Part shown: piece by piece, positions 7,910 through 15,066 of the stretch
Layout of the letters: every line of letters begins with the position of its first letter
Numbering within the stretch: the stretch's first letter is position 1
Assembly (NCBI GenBank): GCA_964432115.1
Contig: CAYSMC010000037.1
Span: 1 to 33,193, forward strand
Source: JAAZKO01 sp964432115
Lineage (GTDB): Bacteria > Patescibacteriota > Microgenomatia > UBA1400 > PJMF01
Direction: 5' to 3'
DNA: 33,193 nt
Translations under genes and position numbers: made by a program
The notes under the pieces: model-generated
Database searches by the model: none
The model's input: the letters and a program-made list of their open reading frames with translations, nothing else
What the model was told of the DNA's origin: nothing

Positions 7910-7985
7910 AATTCCATCAGGACGGTTGATATATAAAACATTTTATATGCAAAAATGAACATTGCGCAAGTAATAATCTGGCAAT

Positions 7986-8945
7986 TTACTGATTTTTAAA
8001 ACCCACTGCGACCATGTGGGTCGATGGAAAATTGAAATCTATTAAATTGCCGTCATCATCTTTGGTGTAAAGCTTTACTTGTTCTTTTAGCCAATTATTT
8101 AAAATGTATTGATTAGGATTGGCTTCGACTTTGACATTAACAAAACCAATTTCCTCAAGTACTTTTTGAGTTTCTTCTAGTGTCCAATAACAATATTTTT
8201 CATTGATTTCGTTTTGCCAATTGTCACGATACTCTTTGCGCATATAAAATTCATAGGCCCATTCAAGATCTAATTGCAGCAATTGATTTCCATTATTTTG
8301 TTTAATTAATTTAAAGTCAAAAGCATTACCTCCAGCAAACTCACGATGAAAACATTGAAACAAGGCCATTGTTGAAAGTCGGCTGTAATCAATTTTTTTG
8401 TTATTTTTGATCGAATCAAAATCCTGACCATCATTCTGCCTAATTTGCATTAACACCTGTTTATTACTGGGTTTAACAAAATCACGAATAATAATTTGAC
8501 CACCGGGCTTAAGTTCTGTTAAGGTGTTTTTTAAAGCAGTGATCATTCGTTGTGGTCCACCGCCAAATGATATTATTTCGTGAGCACTGGTAGAAAAATA
8601 TTTGATATCGACAGAATTTGCGGCAAAATTTTGTTGAGCAGCATCAGCAATTAACCAAGTAATTTCTTGAATGTAGGGAGAGATATTGCGATATTTATGA
8701 GTAATATCTACAGCAATCATTTTAATTTTTTTGTCAGATTGTTGAAGTTTGGTTAAAATACTTTCAGCAACTTTGCCAGTACCAGAGCCCGCATCAACGA
8801 TTAACATGTTATTTTTAATGTTTGCAAAATAGTGTAAGAGAGTTTCCGCTTTAGAAATAGTAGCAGCATCCATCCTGCCCGTATAAGATTCCAAATCTCT
8901 CCCTTGATTTGCTCGTCTCATTTGTTCTAGAAATCCAGATTCCAT
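7986..8945 (-). CDS. Class I SAM-dependent methyltransferase
   Basis: A 319-residue protein with a Rossmann-type methyltransferase core: motif I MLIVDAGSGTGKVAESIL (about 48-65), the acidic end of strand 2 in MIAVDITHKY, an LIADAAQQNF motif II/III region and TELKPGGQIIIRDFVKP for strand 5. The C-terminal 130 residues are rich in charged and aromatic residues and contain YCYWTLEETQKVLEEIGF, a common methyltransferase ending in which a helix closes the site. The substrate is unknown. It is divergent from rlmN, with 108 bp between the starts. A TATAAT at 8957-8962 on its strand lies 11 nt before the ATG, which predicts a leader of only a few bases. Confidence 0.85.
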   Translation of the reverse strand: MESGFLEQMRRANQGRDLESYTGRMDAATISKAETLLHYFANIKNNMLIVDAGSGTGKVAESILTKLQQSDKKIKMIAVDITHKYRNISPYIQEITWLIADAAQQNFAANSVDIKYFSTSAHEIISFGGGPQRMITALKNTLTELKPGGQIIIRDFVKPSNKQVLMQIRQNDGQDFDSIKNNKKIDYSRLSTMALFQCFHREFAGGNAFDFKLIKQNNGNQLLQLDLEWAYEFYMRKEYRDNWQNEINEKYCYWTLEETQKVLEEIGFVNVKVEANPNQYILNNWLKEQVKLYTKDDDGNLIDFNFPSTHMVAVGFKNQ

Positions 8946-8956
8946 AAGTGAAGCAG

Positions 8957-8962
8957 ATTATA
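8957..8962 (-). promoter_or_regulatory. -10 box for the methyltransferase gene
   Basis: TATAAT on the minus strand, 11 nt before the ATG at 8945; a transcript would have a leader of about 4 nt. No good -35 is visible at 17 bp. Confidence 0.45.
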
Positions 8963-9018
8963 AAACAAAACCTGGCCTTTTGCAGATATGTTTTTTTAGA
9001 AAATCCTGCACTTTCATT

Positions 9019-9045
9019 AGCTCTATAATTTAGAGCTGATATAAT
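9019..9045 (+). promoter_or_regulatory. rlmN promoter with upstream inverted repeat
   Basis: An extended -10, TGA-TATAAT (9037-9045), lies 8 nt before the rlmN ATG, so the mRNA should be leaderless. Directly upstream, AGCTCTA-5 nt-TAGAGCT (9019-9037) is a perfect 7-bp inverted repeat that covers the spacer and the -35 area and ends on the TG of the extended -10. It could be an operator or a structure of chance. Confidence 0.5.
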
Positions 9046-9053
9046 AATTAACA

Positions 9054-10067
9054 ATGCAAATCGAAGATTTTTTAGCCAAGTATAATCAGCCTAGTTTTCG
9101 TCTAAAACAATACAATTTAGCTCGTTATCAAACATTAATCAACGATTTTTCAGAATTAACAACTTGGTCAAAGGAGTTACGTGAACATTTGCTTGAAGAG
9201 TTATCTTTTACTAGCCTAAAAAAGGTAACTGAGCAGTTGGCAAACAAAGGTGACACGCTTAAGATTCTATTTGAGCGTCAAAATCATCCTGGACAATTTT
9301 TTGAAACAGTTTTAATGATGCATCGTGATGGACGTAATACCGTTTGTGTAAGTTGCATGGTTGGTTGTCCTTTAGCTTGTAGATTTTGCGCTACTGGAGA
9401 CATGGGTTTTATTGATAATTTGACAGCTGAAGAGATTGTCGATCAGGTTTTAGAGATGGCACGTTTTTGTAAAAAAAATCAAAAAAAGATTTCTAATATT
9501 GTTTTTATGGGTATGGGAGAGCCGCTGTTAAACTTAAAAGAAGTGTTGGCGGCGATAGAGGTTTTTACAGCCGCTGACAAAATGGCGATGAGTGAGAGTC
9601 GAATTGTGATTTCTACGGCCGGTATTATTGAACCACTTCAAGAATTATTGAGTGAGAATTTTAAAGAACGCTTGGCGCTTAGCTTGTATGCTCCCAATCA
9701 AGAGTTGAGAGAAAAAATTATGCCAGTTGCAAAAAATAATCCCTTGAATGAGTTAATGGCCACTATTGATCAATACATTGCTCAAAGAAATAAGCGAGTC
9801 TCTTTTGAGTATATTTTAATTAAAAATGTGAACGACAAAGAGAGCTACGCTTATCAATTAGTTGACTTACTTGCTGATCGTTTAGCTCACGTTAATTTAA
9901 TTCCCTACAATCAAGTGCCAAACCAAGATTTTGCTTCACCAGATAGTGAAGCAATAAATCGTTTTGCATATATTCTAAAAAAAGCACACATTCCTTACAC
10001 AATTAGAGTTAGCATGGGCGATGATATTGATGCTGCTTGTGGTCAATTAGCGGCAAAGAGAAATTAG
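9054..10067 (+). CDS. rlmN: 23S rRNA (adenine-C2)-methyltransferase RlmN
   Basis: Radical SAM enzyme that methylates C2 of A2503 in 23S rRNA and often A37 of some tRNAs. The iron-sulfur cluster motif CPLACRFC supplies Cys105, Cys109 and Cys112. The two methyl-carrier/resolving cysteines of the family are also present, Cys98 in TVCVSCMVG and Cys329 in DAACGQL. Other family blocks are FMGMGEPLLN and EYILIKNVND. At 337 residues it is normal for RlmN, and it carries both cysteines that distinguish the RlmN/Cfr group. It is divergent from a SAM methyltransferase gene and followed by tRNA-Ser on the other strand. Confidence 0.96.
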   Translation: MQIEDFLAKYNQPSFRLKQYNLARYQTLINDFSELTTWSKELREHLLEELSFTSLKKVTEQLANKGDTLKILFERQNHPGQFFETVLMMHRDGRNTVCVSCMVGCPLACRFCATGDMGFIDNLTAEEIVDQVLEMARFCKKNQKKISNIVFMGMGEPLLNLKEVLAAIEVFTAADKMAMSESRIVISTAGIIEPLQELLSENFKERLALSLYAPNQELREKIMPVAKNNPLNELMATIDQYIAQRNKRVSFEYILIKNVNDKESYAYQLVDLLADRLAHVNLIPYNQVPNQDFASPDSEAINRFAYILKKAHIPYTIRVSMGDDIDAACGQLAAKRN

Positions 10068-10092
10068 TATATTTTTTTGTTATTAAGTGAGA

Positions 10093-10178
10093 TGGCGGAG
10101 GTGACAGGATTCGAACCTGTGAAGCCGTGAGGCTCTGGTTTTCAAGACCAGTGCAATTGACCGCTATGCGACACCTCC
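10093..10178 (-). tRNA. tRNA-Ser (anticodon UGA)
   Basis: The minus strand folds into a full cloverleaf: acceptor GGAGGTG/CACCTCC, anticodon stem CTGGT/ACCAG with loop CTTGAAA (anticodon TGA), a short extra arm GCC-TCAC-GGC of the type II class, and T-arm ACAGG-TTCGAAT-CCTGT. The discriminator is G, as serine tRNAs require, and CCA is encoded (10093-10095). It lies between rlmN and a membrane protein gene on the opposite strand. Confidence 0.95.
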
Positions 10179-10215
10179 AATTGTTAATTTGTTTAAAAAA
10201 CTTTCAAACCTCCCA

Positions 10216-10224
10216 ATTATAACA
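10216..10224 (-). promoter_or_regulatory. Extended -10 for tRNA-Ser
   Basis: TGT-TATAAT on the minus strand, about 38 nt upstream of the mature tRNA 5' end. It would give a 5' leader of about 30 nt for RNase P to remove. No matched -35 is seen at 17 bp. Confidence 0.45.
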
Positions 10225-10270
10225 AGTTTTTAGTCAAAAAGTGTTAAATCTCCCTATTGTCCGCAAAAAA

Positions 10271-10279
10271 TGCTATACT
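10271..10279 (+). promoter_or_regulatory. Extended -10 for the two-TM protein gene
   Basis: TGC-TATACT lies 8 nt before the ATG at 10288. It falls inside the first codons of a longer frame opening at 10270, so it decides the start in favour of 10288. Confidence 0.5.
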
Positions 10280-10287
10280 TTTTATTG

Positions 10288-10917
10288 ATGCCCGAACAAA
10301 ATCAAACTGTCCCAGACAACAATAAGTCTGCCGAAGCCAAGAAAGAGGCAGATGCTACTAATCAAGCAGTCAATTTACCCAAATCAGCCAATCTAGAAAA
10401 ATCCAAAGTAGCCCCTGGTTATTATCGTCCGATTCCTGAGGAAACACTGGTGACCTGGGAAGCTCCAGCTCGACCATTCAAAAAAAGAAATAAACAATTT
10501 TTTGGAACTGTGTTTATTATCGCTGTATTAGTAGCTTTAATTTTATTTTTTGCTGGACAGGTTTTACCAGTAGCTTTAGTCATCTCAGTGGTTTTTTTGG
10601 TCTATGTGACGGCGATGATTCCTCCACAAAATGTGTCTGTAAAATTGACTAATTATGGTTTTTACATTGATAAAAATGCCTTTGCTTGGTACGAAATGGG
10701 TCGTTTTTGGTTTGAGAAAAAACAAGGTTTTGACACTTTGCAGATTGAAATCGGTCATTTTCCCAACCGTTTGAGTTTGGTCTTAATTGATGGGGTTACG
10801 CCAAGTAAAGACGATTTGGAGTTGGTGCTATCTGAGGTTTTACTCAAAGATAAACCTAAGCCCACCGCATTTGAAAAGGCTTCCTCTTGGTTAATTAAAA
10901 AAATTCCTTTAGATTAA
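10288..10917 (+). CDS. Membrane protein with two adjacent TM helices, unknown function
   Basis: A 209-residue protein. Residues 1-50 are hydrophilic and rich in Lys, Asn and Ala; about 67-103 hold two close hydrophobic helices (FGTVFIIAVLVALILFF and VLPVALVISVVFLVYV); the C-terminal 100 residues form a soluble domain with YEMGRFWFEKK and LSLVLIDGVTP. This order (disordered tail, TM hairpin, small beta-rich domain) is frequent in uncharacterised CPR proteins and resembles PrgI-like membrane proteins only in outline. The start at 10288 is chosen because an extended -10 lies 8 nt upstream of it and would be inside the gene if the ATG at 10270 were used. No function can be assigned. Confidence 0.75.
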   Translation: MPEQNQTVPDNNKSAEAKKEADATNQAVNLPKSANLEKSKVAPGYYRPIPEETLVTWEAPARPFKKRNKQFFGTVFIIAVLVALILFFAGQVLPVALVISVVFLVYVTAMIPPQNVSVKLTNYGFYIDKNAFAWYEMGRFWFEKKQGFDTLQIEIGHFPNRLSLVLIDGVTPSKDDLELVLSEVLLKDKPKPTAFEKASSWLIKKIPLD

Positions 10918-10927
10918 TTGGAATATC

Positions 10928-11320
10928 ATGTCAAAAATTTTTGCTCTTGTTCACTAAAAAAGTTTTTTATTAAATTTTTTGATGATTAGTGTCTTATTTT
11001 TTGTGCCCGCTTTAGTTAATAATCAGGCAATCGTGAGTCCACTGGTGAATGCGACTTTATTACTTAGTTTAATTTATTTAGGTCAGAATCAGGCATATAT
11101 TATGGCAATTTTACCAAGTACAGTAGCTCTCAGCAGTGGGTTGTTACCGGTGATAATGGCCCCCATGATTCCCTTTATCATTTTGTCAAATATTATTTAT
11201 CTTAGAACTTTTGCCAGTTTAGAGAAAAAACATTCAAGTATTTTAGCCTTAATAGTAGCAGCTGTTTTGAAAAGTTTATTTTTAACTCTAGTTGTGCCAA
11301 AATTGGTATTAATTATTTAA
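10928..11320 (+). pseudogene. Multi-TM protein with early stop, N-terminal part of hydrogenase locus
   Basis: A frame starting at ATG 10928, with GGA 5 nt upstream, runs nine codons and meets TAA at 10955-10957. The same frame is then open to 11320 and encodes a hydrophobic protein with about four membrane helices (SPLVNATLLLSLIYLG, GLLPVIMAPMIPFIILSNII and others). The pattern resembles small ECF S-component-like membrane proteins that I recall being linked to 'iron hydrogenase' entries in CPR bacteria; this was not searched. Translation could restart at TTG 10979 or ATG 10982, giving 113 or 112 residues, so a shortened product is possible. The C-terminus breaks off where the hydrogenase frame begins. 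Confidence 0.55.
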
Positions 11321-12418
11321 AATTTGAGGATAAGGGTGCTCAAAGTCATTTAACAGCCACTGCTGATCAAAAAATAGATTGTATTTATTGCGGTCAATGT
11401 AGTTTGCATTGCCCTGTGTCTGCCATTAGAGAAAAAAATCACTTAAAAAACGTAGAGGCAGCGCTAGCTGATTCAGATAAAATTGTTATCGCCCAAATGG
11501 CACCTTCAGTCAGAGCTAGCATTGGCGAGGAATTTGCGTTACCGGTTGGCAGCGATGTAACTGGCCAAATGTACACAGCTTTGCGCCAATTAGGCTTTGA
11601 TTATATTTTTGATGTTAATTTTGGCGCAGACATTACTACCATGGTTGAAGCTCAAGAATTGGTCGAGCGGATTGAACATGGCGGAGTATTGCCAATGTTT
11701 ACTTTTTGTTGTCCAGCTTGGGTCAAATTTGTCGAATTTTATTATCCGGAATTAATTCCGCATTTAACTAGTTCTCGTTCACCGCAGATCCATGCTGGTG
11801 GTGTATATAAAACTTGGTGGGCCAGACAAAAAGGTATTAATCCAGAAAAAATTGTAGTAGTTTCTCTCATGCCTTGTACTTCAAAGAAATATGAGGCAAG
11901 TTTAGACAAATTAAATCTATCTATGGTGCCTCTGGAGGAGTCATGGAATCGGCGCTACGCACGGCTGCTCAGTTATACTCACTGGTCAGGATTTACCTCA
12001 TTTAGAACTTGAGGCTGTCAGGGGTATGCAAGGTCTGAAAAAAACTATCGTGCGACTTAATTTAGTTGATGGTTAAGAAATTCAACTTAAAGTCGCGGTG
12101 GTGAGCACGCCTAAAAACGCTAGAATCGTGATTAATGAGCTTAAAAAAGATCCTCAAGCCTATGATTACATCGAATTTATGGTTTGTCCTGGGGGTTGTA
12201 TTGGTGGTGGTGGTCAGCCATTAAATAGCACCGAAGCGATTGTGGCCGAAAGAATTAAAGTGCTTTATCAAATTGATCAAGATAAAAAAATTCGTACTGC
12301 TCATGCTAATCCACTAGTCAAAGAATTTTTCAGGTTTTTAAAAGAAGATGAATTTGGTCGGGAAATTGAAAAACAACTTTTGTACACCAGCTACCAGACT
12401 AAGCGTAGAGCCGAGTAA
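11311..12418 (+). pseudogene. Broken [FeFe]-hydrogenase-like gene
   Basis: Three reading frames together spell an iron-only hydrogenase large-subunit domain. Frame one carries a 4Fe-4S motif (cysteines at nt 11380, 11389, 11398 and 11410, CIYCGQC...CP), the L1 motif as TFCCPAW (normally TSCCPAW) at 11701 and L2 MPCTSKKYE at 11869. Near 11923 it jumps frame to GASGGVMESALRTA (11925-11966), with about 45-50 family residues missing between. Near 11975 it shifts again to LTGQDLPHLELEAVRG. A TAA at 12074 interrupts that frame before L3, EFMVCPGGCIGGGGQP (12173-12220). The intact enzyme would reduce protons or oxidise H2. With this many lesions it is almost surely inactive. The two longest open pieces are 11404-12012 and 12098-12418. 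Confidence 0.85.
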
Positions 12419-12466
12419 TTAATTACTAAATTAAGTTAATATTTTCATTTTGTTTGATAGGGTTTG

Positions 12467-12475
12467 TGCTATAAT
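12467..12475 (+). promoter_or_regulatory. Extended -10 for the anchored acidic protein gene
   Basis: TGC-TATAAT ends 10 nt before the ATG at 12486; a second TATAAT overlaps at 12479-12484. The leader would be a few bases at most. Confidence 0.5.
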
Positions 12476-12485
12476 TAATATAATT

Positions 12486-13166
12486 ATGCAAGAAAATTCC
12501 CCAGAAACCATGCCTAAGATTGAAACAAAAAATAAGACTTTCGTGGTAGTGAGTGCAATTTTATTATTATCAATTGCGGTGATTATTGCTGTTTTTTTTA
12601 ATAAAAACCAAGTAAACAAAGATGTCAATCAAGAAATAAATCAAGAAATAAATCAAGAAACAGCTATTCAAGAAGAGAACGAAGATATATCTGATGCTCA
12701 GCCAAATGAACAGGACAATAATTTGTTATTTTCCGATTTAATTGCTAATAGGCAAGGTAGCTATCTTTGCCAGATTGAAGACGAAGAAGGTTCTTACATT
12801 TATTATTTTGACAACGAGCGTATTGCTATTGAAATTAAAGTTGAGGATTCACATATGAAGACGATTGTTGATGATGAATTTACCTACAATTGGGATGTTG
12901 AAGAAAAAGTTGGGACAAAATTTGCTAATCAAGATGATTTTATGGAAAAGGATTTAAATCAAGAAAGTGATGTTTTTGATGAAGCTGAGATGGAGAATTT
13001 AACTGAAGAAGATTTATTACCAGCAGAGGACGTTGGTCCTTTTGATCCAGCCAAGTTTGTTTGTCAGGCTTGGACGGTTGACGAATCAGTTTTTACTCCT
13101 CCCACTGATGTAATTTTTCAAGATTTAAGTCAAATTCAAGAACAAATGGAAGATTTTGTTCAATAA
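12486..13166 (+). CDS. Membrane-anchored acidic protein, unknown function
   Basis: A 226-residue protein. Residues about 17-37 form one membrane helix (VVSAILLLSIAVIIAVFF) after a short cytoplasmic tail. A linker with three NQE(I/T) repeats follows, coded by a 12-bp tandem repeat. The external part is very acidic (many Asp and Glu, about 60-226) and contains two cysteines, in LCQIEDEEGSYIYYF and FVCQAWTVDE, that could form a disulfide. The centre, YYFDNERIAIEIKVED, looks beta-stranded. The ATG at 12486 is chosen over a TTG at 12450 because the promoter lies between them. No family is recognised; acidic anchored proteins of this kind may bind cations at the surface. Confidence 0.75.
   Translation: MQENSPETMPKIETKNKTFVVVSAILLLSIAVIIAVFFNKNQVNKDVNQEINQEINQETAIQEENEDISDAQPNEQDNNLLFSDLIANRQGSYLCQIEDEEGSYIYYFDNERIAIEIKVEDSHMKTIVDDEFTYNWDVEEKVGTKFANQDDFMEKDLNQESDVFDEAEMENLTEEDLLPAEDVGPFDPAKFVCQAWTVDESVFTPPTDVIFQDLSQIQEQMEDFVQ
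12627..12662 (+). repeat. 12-bp in-frame tandem repeat, three copies
   Basis: AATCAAGAAATA occurs three times head to tail, the last copy differing by one base. It codes for NQEI-NQEI-NQET in the linker just outside the membrane helix of the acidic protein. Its length is a multiple of three, so gain or loss of a unit would keep the frame. Confidence 0.85.
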
Positions 13167-13170
13167 GCAT

Positions 13171-13470
13171 TTAATTAAGCTGATAATTGCTTTTAATTGT
13201 TGCAATAATTTGTTCTAAACCCTCTTTATTGAGTTGTTCAGTTTTTAACATACGATAAATGCTAACAACAAAGCCTTGGGTAATATCTAGTTGATCGTCA
13301 ATAATTTTTTGACAAATTTTTTGAGCAGCTTTTTCTGGTGGTGGTAAAGTTTCCAAGATAATTTGTCTTAATTGTTCGCGAATTGGATTTAATTTCTTTT
13401 TCCTAGTCAAATCAATAGATTTAAGTCCTTGAAGCTGTGAATAAATTTTTTGAATTTCTTCATTTCGCAT
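13171..13470 (-). CDS. Small protein of unknown function downstream of tRNA-Pro
   Basis: A 99-residue, probably all-helical soluble protein (SQLQGLKSIDLTRKKKL, PPPEKAAQKICQKIIDDQL, GLEQIIATIKSNYQLN). No cysteine cluster, membrane segment or known motif is seen. The frame extends upstream into the tRNA gene, but that part is tRNA sequence, so the ATG at 13470 is taken as the start. It begins 5 nt after the mature tRNA-Pro 3' end, with no room for its own promoter or ribosome site; it is probably on the tRNA transcript and becomes a nearly leaderless mRNA after tRNA processing. Its 3' end is 4 bp from the convergent acidic-protein gene. Confidence 0.65.
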   Translation of the reverse strand: MRNEEIQKIYSQLQGLKSIDLTRKKKLNPIREQLRQIILETLPPPEKAAQKICQKIIDDQLDITQGFVVSIYRMLKTEQLNKEGLEQIIATIKSNYQLN

Positions 13471-13475
13471 CTGTG

Positions 13476-13549
13476 TCGGAGAGACAGGACTCGAACCTGC
13501 GACCTTACGCACCCCATGCGTACGTTCTAGCCATCTGAACTACTCTCCG
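13476..13549 (-). tRNA. tRNA-Pro (anticodon GGG)
   Basis: On the minus strand: acceptor CGGAGAG/CTCTCCG, D-arm with AGATGGCTAGA, anticodon stem TACGC/GCGTA with loop ATGGGGT (anticodon GGG, followed by G37 as in proline tRNAs), and T-arm GCAGG-TTCGAGT-CCTGT. The discriminator is A. The next bases are CAC, so CCA is not encoded, unlike the other two tRNAs of this window. Confidence 0.93.
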
Positions 13550-13562
13550 TTTGTTAAACTTG

Positions 13563-13591
13563 ATTCTACTGCTTGTGAGCTTTTATGTAAA
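13563..13591 (-). promoter_or_regulatory. Promoter of tRNA-Pro and the small downstream gene
   Basis: On the minus strand TTTACA (13586-13591) and TAGAAT (13563-13568) are separated by exactly 17 bp. Transcription would start about 7 nt before the mature tRNA. Confidence 0.65.
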
Positions 13592-13649
13592 CTTTGACTG
13601 TTACAATATTTATGTAATATCTTTTTAAAGATGGCTTAAAAAGCGTAAT

Positions 13650-13678
13650 TTGCACGAAACTATGGATAGTGTTATAAG
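13650..13678 (+). promoter_or_regulatory. recA promoter
   Basis: TTGCAC (13650-13655), 17 bp, then TATAAG (13673-13678) preceded by TGT. It lies inside the apparent N-terminal extension of the recA frame, which excludes that extension. No LexA-like box is evident near it. Confidence 0.65.
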
Positions 13679-13706
13679 TAAAAGCAGTAAAAAAGGAAAA
13701 ATAAAT

Positions 13707-14753
13707 ATGGCCAAAAAAAGCAAAGATAAAGATGTAGCAGCAGTTGCCCAAGATAGCACAAAAGCTAAATCTCAAGCAGTAGCGATTGCGATGGCACAGA
13801 TAGAAAAAGAATTTGGTAAGGGTTCGATTATGAAATTGGGTGAGTCCTTAAAAGATATGCCCAAAGTACCCGTGGTGTCAACGGGTTCCCTATCGCTTAA
13901 TATAGCTTTAGGTATTGGTGGTTATCCTAAGGGTCGAATTGTAGAAATTTATGGTCCAGAAGCTTCCGGTAAAACCACGTTATGTTTACATGCTATTGCT
14001 GAGGTGCAAAAGCAGGGTGGAACTGCAGCTTTTATTGATGTAGAACACGCTCTAGATCCAGTTCGAGCTGAAAAAATTGGAGTTAATTTAGAAGAAGTCT
14101 TAATTTCTCAACCAGATTATGGCGAACAGGCTTTAGAAATTGCTGAAACGCTGATTCGTTCTGGCGGAGTAGATATTATTGTTTTAGATTCTGTAGCGGC
14201 TTTGGTACCTAAATCGGAAATTGATGGTGATATGGGTGATCATCAAATGGGAACTCAAGCTCGTTTAATGTCTCAAGCTATGCGTAAGCTGACCGCTACT
14301 CTTAATAAAACCAAAACCTTAATGATTTTTACCAATCAAATTCGGATGAAGATCGGAGTGATGTTTGGTAGTCCAGAAACAACAACAGGCGGTAATGCTT
14401 TGAAATTTTATGCTTCCCAACGTTTAGATATTAGAAAAATAGGTAATATTCAGGAGGGAGACGAAATAGTGGGTACTCGTCATCGTGTTAAAGTGAAAAA
14501 AAATAAGATTGCTCCTCCTTTTAAAGTAGCTGAATTTGATATGGATGAAGCTGGTATTTGTCGAGCAGGAGATATTATTGATTTAGCCGTTGATCGAGAT
14601 ATTATTGAAAAGGCTGGCAGTTTTTATAAATATAATGATGAAGTTTTGGCACAAGGACGAGAAGCTACCAAAGATAAATTAAAAAATAACCACAGTTTGT
14701 TAAAAGAAATTGAGAAAAAAATTTGGCAGGACTTAGAGAATAAGAAGAAATAA
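13707..14753 (+). CDS. recA: Recombinase RecA
   Basis: Forms filaments on single-stranded DNA and catalyses strand exchange; central to repair. At 348 residues it has every hallmark: an N-terminal helix AIAMAQIEKEFGKGSIMKLG, Walker A GPEASGKT at residues 83-90, Walker B IIVLDSVAALVPKSEI, loop L1 GDMGDHQMGTQARLMSQAMR and loop L2 around GVMFGSPETTTGGNALKF. The C-terminal tail is short and basic, without the long acidic tail of E. coli RecA. The frame is open from a TTG at 13650, but the promoter lies there and AAGG lies 10 nt before the ATG at 13707, so 13707 is the start. A 313-bp spacer separates it from rny. Confidence 0.98.
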   Translation: MAKKSKDKDVAAVAQDSTKAKSQAVAIAMAQIEKEFGKGSIMKLGESLKDMPKVPVVSTGSLSLNIALGIGGYPKGRIVEIYGPEASGKTTLCLHAIAEVQKQGGTAAFIDVEHALDPVRAEKIGVNLEEVLISQPDYGEQALEIAETLIRSGGVDIIVLDSVAALVPKSEIDGDMGDHQMGTQARLMSQAMRKLTATLNKTKTLMIFTNQIRMKIGVMFGSPETTTGGNALKFYASQRLDIRKIGNIQEGDEIVGTRHRVKVKKNKIAPPFKVAEFDMDEAGICRAGDIIDLAVDRDIIEKAGSFYKYNDEVLAQGREATKDKLKNNHSLLKEIEKKIWQDLENKKK

Positions 14754-14801
14754 AATACCTATACATAGCTCTTTTTGTTGTTTACTCTAGTAGCAAATAA
14801 A

Positions 14802-14830
14802 TTGACTTTACTGTCTTATTGACATATAAT
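14802..14830 (+). promoter_or_regulatory. Consensus sigma-70 promoter upstream of rny
   Basis: TTGACT (14802-14807), exactly 17 bp, then TATAAT (14825-14830). One of the best promoters of the window; it fires about 230 nt before the rny start codon. Confidence 0.75.
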
Positions 14831-15003
14831 ATTTTTATTAGTCATTAATACGTAAGATTATTAGATAAACAAACTGATCAATAAGACTTTTGGATCAGGT
14901 ATTATTAAAGAACTTAATACATCGAAATTAAATTTATTATTTATGCAACAGGTAAGATACCAAGAATTTTCATTTTTCTTACAATTTTTCGATAATAATA
15001 CTG

Positions 15004-15018
15004 AGGGTTGTTAACCCT
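15004..15018 (+). terminator. Weak hairpin with short T run in the rny leader
   Basis: AGGGTT-GTT-AACCCT followed by TTT then CC. A six-base-pair stem with so few T residues would be at best a weak terminator or attenuator, or a pause site. Confidence 0.25.
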
Positions 15019-15066
15019 TTTCCAAAAGTTTTCATAATTAAGCTTGTTTATAAGTAAAGGAAATTT

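Larger units (their letters stand above)
14754..15066 (+). other. 313-bp spacer: strong promoter and long leader or small RNA before rny
   Basis: No convincing coding frame is present. A consensus promoter (14802-14830) lies in the first third, predicting RNA from about 14837. The 230 nt that follow contain CTGATC...GATCAG (inverted repeat near 14874-14898) and a short hairpin AGGGTT-GTT-AACCCT (15004-15018) followed by TTT. This could be an untranslated leader of rny with an attenuator-like hairpin, or a separate RNA of about 185 nt. No known riboswitch or RNA family is recognised. Confidence 0.45.

Noticed and set aside
10928..12418. Alternative genetic code (TGA as glycine, as in some CPR lineages) as explanation for broken frames
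   Set aside because: The interrupting codons at 10955 and 12074 are TAA, the other breaks are frameshifts, and intact genes (for example those ending at 2155 and 6563) use TGA as stop.
12627..12662. Short direct repeats as a CRISPR array
   Set aside because: The units are contiguous 12-mers without spacers, inside a coding frame.
13471..13512. N-terminal extension of the 99-residue protein into the tRNA
   Set aside because: The extra residues are a translation of the tRNA-Pro 3' half.
13650..13706. Longer RecA starting at TTG 13650
   Set aside because: The -35 and -10 boxes of recA lie in this stretch, and the ATG at 13707 has a ribosome site and begins like other RecA proteins.
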